A stretch of 23,845 bases of DNA from Pseudomonadota bacterium (GTDB lineage Bacteria; Pseudomonadota; Gammaproteobacteria; Xanthomonadales; Xanthomonadaceae), in the NCBI GenBank assembly GCA_023395465.1, contig JAEWZE010000265.1, positions 1-23,845 of the forward strand. Reading direction: 5' to 3'. The translations under genes and the position numbers were made by a program. A model generated the notes under the pieces. That model did not search any database. It saw only the letters and a program-made list of their open reading frames with translations, and was not told where the DNA came from. Within the stretch, counting starts at the first letter, position 1, and the number at the start of each line of letters is the position of its first letter. Positions 7,240-14,323 of this stretch are shown here, piece by piece.

Positions 7240-8434
7240 TCGCAGCATGTCTTTCCACCGCATGCCCTTCCGCCACGGCCTGCGTGCCGTGCGCCTGGTT
7301 CCCGTGCTGCTCGCGGCCGCGCTCGCGGTCGCCTGCAACAGCAACGCCGCGCCCGGCGACGTCGCGCCGCCGGCACCCGAGGTCAGCGTCGCCCAGGTCG
7401 TCGCCCGCCCGGTGCAGCAATGGGATGCCTTCAGCGGCCGCGTGAGCGCGGTCGAGACGGTCGAGCTGCGTCCGCGCGTGAGCGGCTACGTGCAGCGCGT
7501 GGCCTACGAGGAAGGCCAGCTGGTGGGCAAGGGCGACCTGCTGTTCGAGATCGACCCGCGTCCCTACCGCGCCGCGCTCGATCGCGCCCAGGCCGACCTG
7601 GAACGCGCGCGCAGCGAGGCCAAGCTCGCCAGCGCGCAGAACGTGCGCGCCAGGGCGCTGGTCGAAGCGCGCGCGATCTCGCGCGAGGAGTTCGAAACCC
7701 GCAACGCCGCCACCGCGCAGGGCAATGCCGCGGTGCGCGCGGCCGAGGCCGCGGTCGCCGCGGCGCGCCTGGACCTGCAGTTCACCCAGGTGCGCTCGCC
7801 GATCGCCGGCCGCGCCGGTCGCGCGATGGTGACCGTCGGCAACCTCGCCCAGTCCGACGCGACCGTGCTGACCACGGTGGTCTCGCAGGATCCGGTGCAC
7901 GTGTACTTCGAGGCCGACGAGCAGACCTGGCTGCGCTACAGCCGCGCGGCCGGCGACGGTGAGCGCGCCGGCACCGACAGCGCGGTGCGCGTCGGCCTGG
8001 CCGGCGAGGACGGCCATCCGCACCGCGGCACGGTGGATTTCGTCGACAACCGCGTCGATCCGGCCACCGGCACCATCCGCGCGCGCGCGGTGCTGCGCAA
8101 TCCCGACGGACTGTTCACCCCGGGCCTGTTCGCGCGCGTGCAGCTCGAGGGCAGCGCCGAGTTCGACGCGCTGCTGGTCGACGACAAGGCGGTGCTGACC
8201 GACCAGGACCGCAAGTACGTCTACGTGCTGGGCGAGGACAACACCGCGCAGCGTCGCGACGTGGTGCTGGGCCGGGTGGTGGACGGCCTGCGCGTGGTGC
8301 AGTCGGGCCTGGCGCCGGAAGACAAGGTCATCGTCAACGGCCTGCAGAAGGTGTTCATGCCGGGCATGCCGGTGGCGCCGAAGCCGGTGGCGATGGACGC
8401 GCCTGCGGGCGAGGCCGTGGCCAGCGTGCGCTAG
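7226..8434 (+). CDS. RND efflux membrane fusion protein (periplasmic adaptor lipoprotein, MexE/AcrA-like)
   Basis: 402 residues from ATG at 7226, with AGGA 10 nt upstream; ATG at 7247 is an alternative. An N-terminal hydrophobic signal ends in LAVAC with Cys37 as the likely lipidated residue, though the lipobox is not ideal (Ala at -3). Domains follow the AcrA order: half lipoyl domain (VELRPRVSGYVQRVAYEEGQLVGKG at about 83-107), alpha-hairpin (about 115-175, Ala/Glu/Arg-rich coiled coil), second lipoyl half (DLQFTQVRSPIAGRAG), beta-barrel (SQDPVHVYFEADEQ; GLFTPGLFARVQLEG) and membrane-proximal domain (RVVDGLRVVQSGLAPEDKVIVNGLQKVFMPGMPV). It would bridge the pump at 8670 and the outer membrane factor at 12695. 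Together with the pump sequence it fits the MexE/OqxA branch. It overlaps the preceding gene by 14 nt. Confidence 0.95.
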   Translation: MNTADRSMSFHRMPFRHGLRAVRLVPVLLAAALAVACNSNAAPGDVAPPAPEVSVAQVVARPVQQWDAFSGRVSAVETVELRPRVSGYVQRVAYEEGQLVGKGDLLFEIDPRPYRAALDRAQADLERARSEAKLASAQNVRARALVEARAISREEFETRNAATAQGNAAVRAAEAAVAAARLDLQFTQVRSPIAGRAGRAMVTVGNLAQSDATVLTTVVSQDPVHVYFEADEQTWLRYSRAAGDGERAGTDSAVRVGLAGEDGHPHRGTVDFVDNRVDPATGTIRARAVLRNPDGLFTPGLFARVQLEGSAEFDALLVDDKAVLTDQDRKYVYVLGEDNTAQRRDVVLGRVVDGLRVVQSGLAPEDKVIVNGLQKVFMPGMPVAPKPVAMDAPAGEAVASVR

Positions 8435-8448
8435 CGCGACCCGACACT

Positions 8449-8479
8449 GCTCCCCGGCGCGCGCCACGCCCGGGGAAGC
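8449..8479 (+). other. Hairpin 1 in the adaptor-pump intercistronic gap
   Basis: GCTCCCCGG (8449-8457) faces CCGGGGAAGC (8470-8479): a 9-bp stem with one bulged A and a short GC-rich loop. It begins 14 bp after the adaptor stop in a 235-bp gap, unusually long for adjacent adaptor and pump genes. It may act in mRNA processing or 3'-end protection; no T-tract follows. Confidence 0.45.
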
Positions 8480-8554
8480 GGCGTTGATCGAACGGCCGCG
8501 CATCCCGCTCGCGCGCGGCCAACCCGTTCCCCCGGGACCGTTCCCCTCGGCCCC

Positions 8555-8609
8555 TCCGGCTGGCGGTCTTCCCGATTCCCTCCCCTCGCGGGAAGGCCGC
8601 CGGACCGGA
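8555..8609 (+). other. Long hairpin 2 in the adaptor-pump intercistronic gap
   Basis: GGCGGTCTTCCCG (8562-8574) pairs with CGGGAAGGCCGCC (8589-8601): 13 bp with a single G-U, around a 14-nt pyrimidine-rich loop. After a small internal loop it extends by TCCGG (8555-8559) with CCGGA (8605-8609). The pump's Shine-Dalgarno (AAGGA, 8656-8660) lies 47 bp downstream and is free. No other gene is seen in 8435-8669. The stem is strong enough to slow exonucleases or attenuate read-through, which would set the adaptor:pump ratio; that is inference. Confidence 0.55.
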
Positions 8610-8669
8610 TTCTGTCTCCAGGCCGCGCTCGCGCGGCAGCCGCGGCCGTTGCCGCAAGGACCTACCGCC

Positions 8670-11600
8670 ATGGACTTCTCCCGCTTCTTCATCGACCGCC
8701 CGATCTTCGCCGCGGTGCTGTCGATCGTGATCTTCGCCGCCGGCCTGATCTCGATCCCGCTGCTGCCGATCGGCGAATACCCCGAGGTGGTCCCGCCTTC
8801 GGTGGTGGTGCGCACGGTGTATCCGGGCGCCAACCCCAAGGTCATCGCCGAAACCGTGGCCACGCCGCTGGAGGAAGCGATCACCGGCGTCGAGGACATG
8901 ATGTACGTCAAGTCCGTCGCCGGCTCCGATGGCGTGCTGCAGCTCACCGTAACCTTCCGCCCGGGCACCGATCCGGACGAGGCCACGGTGAAGGTGCAGA
9001 ACCGCGTCTCGCAGGCGCTGGCGCGGCTGCCGGAGGACGTGCGCCGCCAGGGCGTGACCACGCAGAAGCAGTCGCCGGTGTTCCTGATGGTGGTGCACCT
9101 GACCTCGGAGGACGGCCGCTACGACTCGCTGTACCTGCGCAACTACATGCGCCTGCACGTCAAGGACGAGCTCTCGCGCATCGATGGCGTGGGCGATGCG
9201 CAGCTGTTCGGCGGCGGCGACTACGCGATGCGGCTGTGGCTGGACCCGGACAAGGTGGCCGCGCGCGGCCTCACCGCGGGCGACGTGCTGCGCGCGGTGC
9301 GCGAGCAGAACGTGCAGGTCTCGGCCGGCCAGCTCGGCGCCGAACCGATCGCCAACGGCAGCGACTTCCTGCTGCCGATCAATGCGCGCGGACGCCTGGA
9401 GACGGTCGAGGAGTTCGGCGACATCGTGCTCGAGGCCGGCACCGGCGGCGAGATCGTGCGCCTGCGCGATGTCGCCCGCATCGAGCTGGCCGCGGGCGAC
9501 TACACCCTGCGCGCGCGACTGGACGGCAAGAACGCGGCCGCGATCGGCATCTTCCAGGCGCCTGGCGCGAACGCGCTGCAGATCCGCGACGCGGTGGTGG
9601 CCAAGATGGACGAGCTGCGCCCGACCCTGCCCCCGGGCGTGGAGATCCAGTCGATCTACGACACTACAGTCTTCGTGCGCGATTCGATCCAGTCGGTGAT
9701 CACCACCCTGCTCGAGGCCACGCTGCTGGTGGTGCTGGTGGTGATCCTGTTCCTGCAGACCTGGCGCGCCTCGATCATCCCGCTGCTGGCGGTGCCGGTG
9801 TCGGTGGTCGGCACGTTCGCGGTGCTGTACCTGCTGGGCTATTCGATCAACACGCTGACCCTGTTCGGGCTGGTGCTGGCGATCGGCATCGTGGTCGACG
9901 ATGCGATCGTGGTGGTGGAGAACGTCGAACGCCACATCGAGGAGGGCGCCACGCCGCTCGAGGCGGCGCACCTGGCGATGAAGGAAGTGTCCGGCCCGAT
10001 CGTCGCGATCGCGCTGGTGCTGTGCGCGGTGTTCGTGCCAATGGCGTTCCTCGACGGCGTGACCGGGCAGTTCTACAAGCAGTTCGCGGTGACCATCGCG
10101 ATCTCCACGGTGATCTCGGCGATCAACTCGCTGACCCTGTCGCCGGCGCTGGCGGCCAAGCTGCTCAGGCCGCACGGCGCGGAGAAGGACGCGCCCTCGC
10201 GCATCATCGACCGCCTGTTCGGCTGGATCTTCCGTCCGTTCAACCGCTTCTTCCACCGCAGCTCGCAGCGCTACGAGGGTTCGGTGGCGCGCGCGCTGGG
10301 CCGCCGCGGCGCGGTGTTCGTGGTCTACCTGGTGCTGCTGGCGGGCGCGGCGGTGATGTTCAAGGCGGTGCCGGCCGGCTTCATCCCGGTGCAGGACAAG
10401 CTGTACCTGATCGCCGGGGTGAAGATGCCCGAGGGCGCGTCGATCGAGCGCACCGACGCGGTGATGAAGAAGATGGCCGCGATCGCGATGGACATCGACG
10501 GCATCGCCAACGAGGTCGCGTTCCCCGGCCTGAACCCGCTGCAGTTCACCAACACGCCCAACAACGGCGTGGTGTTCTTCACCCTCGATCCGTTCTCGGA
10601 GCGCTCGCGCAGCGCCGAGGAAATCACCGCCGAGCTCAACCAGAAGCTGGGCACGATCCAGGAAGGCTTCACCTTCGCCTTCATGCCGCCGCCGATCCAG
10701 GGGCTGGGCAACGGTTCGGGCTGGTCGCTGTTCGTCGAGGACCGCACCCGGCTGGGCTACGGCGCGCTGCAGGATGCGGTGCAGGCCTTCCAGGGCGCGG
10801 CGGCGCAGACGCCGGGACTGGGCTACCCGATCACCAGCTACCAGGCCAACGTGCCGCAGCTCGACGCGGTGGTCGACCGGGTCAAGGCCAAGGCCCAGGG
10901 CGTGCCGCTGACCGAACTGTTCGAGACCCTGCAGACCTACCTGGGCTCGGCCTACGTCAACGACTTCAACATGTTCGGTCGTACCTGGCAGGTGATCGCG
11001 CAGGCCGACGGCGGGTTCCGCGACCAGGTCGAGGACATCGCCAACCTGCGCACCCGCAACGCGGCCGGCGACATGGTGCCGATCGGCGCGATGGTGGACA
11101 TCCGCCAGACCTACGGCCCCGACCCGGTGATCCGCTTCAACGGCTATCCCGCGGCCGACCTGCTGGGCGAGGCCGACCCGCGGGTGCTGTCCTCGGGCGA
11201 GGCGATGGCGACGGTCACCCAGCTCGCGCAGCAGGTGCTGCCCACCGGCATGGACATCGACTGGAGCGACCTGAGCTACCAGCAGGCCAGCCAGGGCGAC
11301 GCGGCGCTGGTGATCTTCCCGCTGGCGGTGCTGCTGGCCTTCCTGGTGCTGGCGGCACTGTACGAAAGCTGGACCCTGCCGCTGGCGGTGATCCTGATCG
11401 TGCCCATGACCATGCTCTCGGCGCTGGTCGGGGTCTGGCTGACCGGGGGCGACAACAACGTGTTCGTGCAGGTCGGGCTGGTGGTGCTGATGGGCCTGGC
11501 GTGCAAGAACGCGATCCTGATCGTGGAGTTCGCGCGCGAGCTGGAACTGCGCGGCAAGGGCATCGTCGAGGCCGCGCTGGAAGCCTGCCGCCTGCGCCTG

Positions 11601-11846
11601 CGCCCGATCATCATGACCTCGGTGGCGTTCATCGCCGGCACCGTGCCGCTGGTGCTCTCCAGCGGTGCCGGCGCGGAGGTACGCTCGGTCACCGGCATCA
11701 CCGTGTTCGCCGGCATGCTCGGCGTCACCGCCTTCGGCCTGTTCCTCACCCCGGTGTTCTATGTCGCGCTGCGCAAGCTCGCCAACAGGCCGCTGGTCTC
11801 GCATGGTCCTGCCCACGCCACCGCCCATGCCCAGCTCGACGCCTGA
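8670..11846 (+). CDS. RND multidrug efflux pump, HAE1 family (MexF/OqxB-like inner membrane transporter)
   Basis: 1058 residues from ATG at 8670 (AAGGA 9 nt upstream), the normal length for HAE1 pumps. MDFSRFFIDRPIFAAVLSIV is the canonical N-terminal first helix. Twelve-helix RND topology is visible with two large periplasmic loops. The proton relay is intact: Asp410-Asp411 in GIVVDDAIVVVEN (helix 4) and Lys946 in GLACKNAILIVEFA (helix 10). The block LVVLVVILFLQTWRASIIPL and the sequence around helix 4 closely recall MexF/OqxB rather than AcrB/MexB. It acts as a proton-drug antiporter in the inner membrane, working with the adaptor (7226) and outer membrane factor (12695). MexF/OqxB pumps export chloramphenicol, quinolones and related aromatics; the substrates of this one are inferred only. 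Confidence 0.97.
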   Translation: MDFSRFFIDRPIFAAVLSIVIFAAGLISIPLLPIGEYPEVVPPSVVVRTVYPGANPKVIAETVATPLEEAITGVEDMMYVKSVAGSDGVLQLTVTFRPGTDPDEATVKVQNRVSQALARLPEDVRRQGVTTQKQSPVFLMVVHLTSEDGRYDSLYLRNYMRLHVKDELSRIDGVGDAQLFGGGDYAMRLWLDPDKVAARGLTAGDVLRAVREQNVQVSAGQLGAEPIANGSDFLLPINARGRLETVEEFGDIVLEAGTGGEIVRLRDVARIELAAGDYTLRARLDGKNAAAIGIFQAPGANALQIRDAVVAKMDELRPTLPPGVEIQSIYDTTVFVRDSIQSVITTLLEATLLVVLVVILFLQTWRASIIPLLAVPVSVVGTFAVLYLLGYSINTLTLFGLVLAIGIVVDDAIVVVENVERHIEEGATPLEAAHLAMKEVSGPIVAIALVLCAVFVPMAFLDGVTGQFYKQFAVTIAISTVISAINSLTLSPALAAKLLRPHGAEKDAPSRIIDRLFGWIFRPFNRFFHRSSQRYEGSVARALGRRGAVFVVYLVLLAGAAVMFKAVPAGFIPVQDKLYLIAGVKMPEGASIERTDAVMKKMAAIAMDIDGIANEVAFPGLNPLQFTNTPNNGVVFFTLDPFSERSRSAEEITAELNQKLGTIQEGFTFAFMPPPIQGLGNGSGWSLFVEDRTRLGYGALQDAVQAFQGAAAQTPGLGYPITSYQANVPQLDAVVDRVKAKAQGVPLTELFETLQTYLGSAYVNDFNMFGRTWQVIAQADGGFRDQVEDIANLRTRNAAGDMVPIGAMVDIRQTYGPDPVIRFNGYPAADLLGEADPRVLSSGEAMATVTQLAQQVLPTGMDIDWSDLSYQQASQGDAALVIFPLAVLLAFLVLAALYESWTLPLAVILIVPMTMLSALVGVWLTGGDNNVFVQVGLVVLMGLACKNAILIVEFARELELRGKGIVEAALEACRLRLRPIIMTSVAFIAGTVPLVLSSGAGAEVRSVTGITVFAGMLGVTAFGLFLTPVFYVALRKLANRPLVSHGPAHATAHAQLDA

Positions 11847-11860
11847 GTGCGCCGTCCGGA

Positions 11861-11886
11861 ACCGGCCAGCCGTCGCGCCGGCCGGT
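11861..11886 (+). other. Hairpin in the pump-SDR gap
   Basis: ACCGGCC (11861-11867) and GGCCGGT (11880-11886) form a perfect 7-bp stem with a 12-nt loop, 15 bp after the pump stop. The gap to the SDR gene is 108 bp. It could be a leaky terminator or mRNA stabiliser that separates pump expression from the last two genes. There is no T-tract. Confidence 0.4.
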
Positions 11887-11954
11887 GCCCACACTGATCC
11901 CGCGCGGCGGCCGCCGCCGCGCTTCCTCCCTTCGCCGTACAGGATCCCATTCGA

Positions 11955-12701
11955 ATGAACGCATCCCCCCGCATCGCCCTGGTCACCGGCGCCACCCGCG
12001 GCATCGGCCTGGAAACCGTGCGCCAGCTCGCCGAGGCCGGCGTCCACACCCTGCTGGCGGGCCGCAACCGCGAGCGCGCGGTCGAGGCCGCGTTGAAGCT
12101 GCAGGCGAGCGGCCTGCCGGTCGAGGCGATCGCGCTCGACGTCACCGACGCGGCCAGTATCGCCGCGGCGGTGGCCGACGTGGAACGGCGCCACGGCCGG
12201 CTCGACATCCTGATCAACAACGCCGGCATCGTGGTCGACGCCGCCGACAAGGGCGTGTCCGGCCAGTCGCTCGAGACCTGGCGCGCCACGTTCGACACCA
12301 ACGTGTTCGGACTGATCGCGGTGACGCAGGCCTTCCTGCCGTTGCTGCACAAGTCGAGCTCGGGCCGCATCGTCAACGTGTCCAGCGCCCTGGGCTCGGT
12401 GACGCTGCACGCCGATCCGTCGTCCTTCATCTACGACTTCAAGATCCCCGCCTACAACGTCTCCAAGAGCGCGGTGAACGCCTGGACCGTGCAGCTGGCG
12501 TACGAACTCAAGGACAGCGCGATCAAGGTCAACACCATCCATCCGGGGTACGTGAGAACCGAGATGAACCACGTCGACGGGGAACAACGCGGCGAGCTCG
12601 ACGTGCCCGACGGCGCCCGCACCAGCGTGCGCCTGGCGCTGATCGACGACGACGGCCCGAACGGCGGCTTCTTCTACCTGGAGGAGTCGCTGCCATGGTG
12701 A
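11955..12701 (+). CDS. Short-chain dehydrogenase/reductase (classical SDR, carbonyl-reductase-like)
   Basis: 248 residues from ATG at 11955 (AGGA about 10 nt upstream). All classical SDR landmarks are present: TGATRGIG (11-18) for the dinucleotide, LDVTD (61-65), NNAG (88-91), the catalytic Ser in VNVSSALG (140-147), and Tyr167/Lys171 in YNVSK. The basic Arg in AGRNRE (35-40) after the second strand favours NADPH. HPGYVRTEMN (196-205) and the overall layout recall carbonyl reductases of the CBR1/plant menthone-reductase type. It lies between the pump and the outer membrane factor, whose start overlaps its stop by 7 nt, so it is part of the efflux transcript. It may reduce a reactive carbonyl or a quinone-like compound that is also a pump substrate or inducer; this is inference. 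Confidence 0.93.
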   Translation: MNASPRIALVTGATRGIGLETVRQLAEAGVHTLLAGRNRERAVEAALKLQASGLPVEAIALDVTDAASIAAAVADVERRHGRLDILINNAGIVVDAADKGVSGQSLETWRATFDTNVFGLIAVTQAFLPLLHKSSSGRIVNVSSALGSVTLHADPSSFIYDFKIPAYNVSKSAVNAWTVQLAYELKDSAIKVNTIHPGYVRTEMNHVDGEQRGELDVPDGARTSVRLALIDDDGPNGGFFYLEESLPW

Positions 12702-14167
12702 GCCGTCTCGCGATCACCGCACTGGCCGCGGCGCTGCTGGGTGCATGCGCGGTCGGTCCCGACCACGTGCGCCCGCACATGGCCGTGCCCGAGCGCTTTG
12801 GCGCGGCGGCCACGCCGACAGGCGATACGCCGGCGGACGCATCCGCCAGCGCCCAAACGCCGGCGGCGTTCGACGACGCCTTCCTCGACGGCCTGGGCGA
12901 TGCGCAGCTGGCGCAGCTGGTGGACGAGGCCCTGCACGCCAACCACGACCTGCGCATCGCGCTCTCGCGCATCGACCGCGCCAATGCGCTGCTGCGCAAC
13001 GCGCGCCTGGACGTGCTGCCCACGGTCACCGCGCAGGGCGAGGCCGCGGACGTACGCAGCAGCGCCGACCAGGCGCCGGGGCTGTCGCGCGAGCAGCGCG
13101 ATGGCGAGCAGTGGAGCGCCGGCATCTCCGCGGCATGGGAGCTGGACCTGTTCGGCCGGGTGCGCCGTTCAATCGAAGCCGGGCGCGCCGGCGCCGATGC
13201 CAGCACCGCCGATCTGCGCGCGCTGCAGGTGGCGGTGGCCGGGGAGGTCGCACGTACGTTCGTGGAGTTGCGCGGCACCCAGGAGCAGCTGCGCGTGGCG
13301 CGGGCCAACCGCGACAACCAGCAGCGCACGCTCGACCTGGTGCAGGCGCGCCTGGATGCCGGCGCCGGCACCGAGTTCGACACCGCCCGCGCGCGCGCCC
13401 AGCTGGAAACCACCGCCGCGCGCATTCCGGCACTGGAGGCGCAGGAGCGTGTGGCCATGCACCGGCTGGCGGTGCTGACCGGTCGCGATCCCGGCGCGTT
13501 GGTCGCGCAACTGGCGCCGCTGCATCCCTTGCCGGCGCTGCCGCCGCGCATCGATGCCGGCGCGCCGGGCGAGCTGCTGCGTGCGCGTCCCGATGTCGCG
13601 GCTGCGGAGGCGCGGCTGCACGCGGCCACCGCGCGCATCGGCGTGGCCACCGCTGACCTGTTCCCGCGCTTCACCCTGGGCGGGCTGATCGGCAGCCAGG
13701 CCATCGAGGCCGATGCGCTGTTCGAACGCGACAGCGAGACCCGCATCGTCGCGCTCGGCATCGACTGGTCTTTCCTCGACATCGGCCGCGTGCGCGCCCG
13801 CATCGCCGCGGCCAACGCCGAAGCCGAAGGCGAGCTGGCCCGCTACCAGCAGGCGGTGCTGCTGGCGTTGGAGGATGCCGAGAACGCGCTGGTCCGCCAC
13901 GCCCGCGCGCGCAGCGAGGACGCGCACCTGGAGCGCGCGGCGATCGACGCGGCCCAGGCCGCGCAGCTGGCGCGGGCGCGCTTCGAGGCTGGCGCATCGG
14001 GCCTGCTCGAAGTGCTCGATGCCGAGCGCGTGCAGCTGCAGGCGCAGGACGCCTTCGCCGCAGGCCGCACCCGCAGCGTGGCCAGCGCGGTGGGGCTGTA
14101 CAAGGCGCTGGCCGGGGGCTGGCCGCAGCGGGTGCCCGAACGCGAGCGCACCGCGGGCCGGCGCTGA
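12695..14167 (+). CDS. Outer membrane factor lipoprotein of RND efflux system (NodT/OprN-like)
   Basis: 490 residues from ATG at 12695, preceded by GGAGGAG about 7-10 nt upstream inside the SDR gene. A signal peptide with perfect lipobox LGAC gives a lipidated Cys18 (MVSRLAITALAAALLGAC). Two repeats of the TolC/OEP fold are visible: ALHANHDLRIALSRIDRANALL with a long alpha-helical Ala/Arg/Glu-rich segment, and a second half starting at LLRARPDVAAAEARLHAATARIG, the typical NodT signature, followed by DLFPRFTLGGLIG and ASGLLEVLDAERVQLQAQDAFA. It forms the trimeric outer membrane channel for the adaptor and pump encoded upstream. Its length and lipid anchor match the OprM/OprN group. The start overlaps the SDR stop by 7 nt, indicating coupled translation. 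Confidence 0.95.
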   Translation: MVSRLAITALAAALLGACAVGPDHVRPHMAVPERFGAAATPTGDTPADASASAQTPAAFDDAFLDGLGDAQLAQLVDEALHANHDLRIALSRIDRANALLRNARLDVLPTVTAQGEAADVRSSADQAPGLSREQRDGEQWSAGISAAWELDLFGRVRRSIEAGRAGADASTADLRALQVAVAGEVARTFVELRGTQEQLRVARANRDNQQRTLDLVQARLDAGAGTEFDTARARAQLETTAARIPALEAQERVAMHRLAVLTGRDPGALVAQLAPLHPLPALPPRIDAGAPGELLRARPDVAAAEARLHAATARIGVATADLFPRFTLGGLIGSQAIEADALFERDSETRIVALGIDWSFLDIGRVRARIAAANAEAEGELARYQQAVLLALEDAENALVRHARARSEDAHLERAAIDAAQAAQLARARFEAGASGLLEVLDAERVQLQAQDAFAAGRTRSVASAVGLYKALAGGWPQRVPERERTAGRR

Positions 14168-14178
14168 GGCCCCGGCCT

Positions 14179-14220
14179 GTGCGGAAAGTGGGACGGCCGC
14201 ACGCTGGGGTCGACCCCAGC
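14179..14220 (+). terminator. Tandem hairpins after the efflux operon, including an 18-bp perfect palindrome
   Basis: GTGCGG (14179-14184) pairs with CCGCAC (14197-14202). Directly after it stands GCTGGGGTCGACCCCAGC (14203-14220), an exact 18-bp palindrome that would fold as a 7-bp stem with a TCGA loop. They lie 11-53 bp past the outer membrane factor stop and about 100 bp before the hydrolase start. A terminator is likely from position, but no T-run follows; a dimeric-protein operator for the 14324 gene is the alternative. Confidence 0.5.
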
Positions 14221-14323
14221 TAGGGCGCCACCGGGCTGACGCGGCACCGCCGGCCTCCCCTACCGTCGCTGCGTGGCGCGGCGGGGGACGCGTCGTGCAT
14301 CCGATGCGAACCAGGGAGCCGCC

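Noticed and set aside
8355..12587. A 1410-residue minus-strand open frame opposite the pump and SDR genes
   Set aside because: The His/Arg/Gln-rich composition is typical of antisense frames of GC-rich genes; it has no ribosome site or domain and covers firmly identified plus-strand genes.
9236..12694. A long second plus-strand open frame across the RND pump that runs into the outer membrane factor gene
   Set aside because: It overlaps the certain RND gene in another frame, is Arg/Gly/Ala-rich without domains, and stays open because of GC-rich codon bias. Only its last part, from 12695, is the real outer membrane factor.
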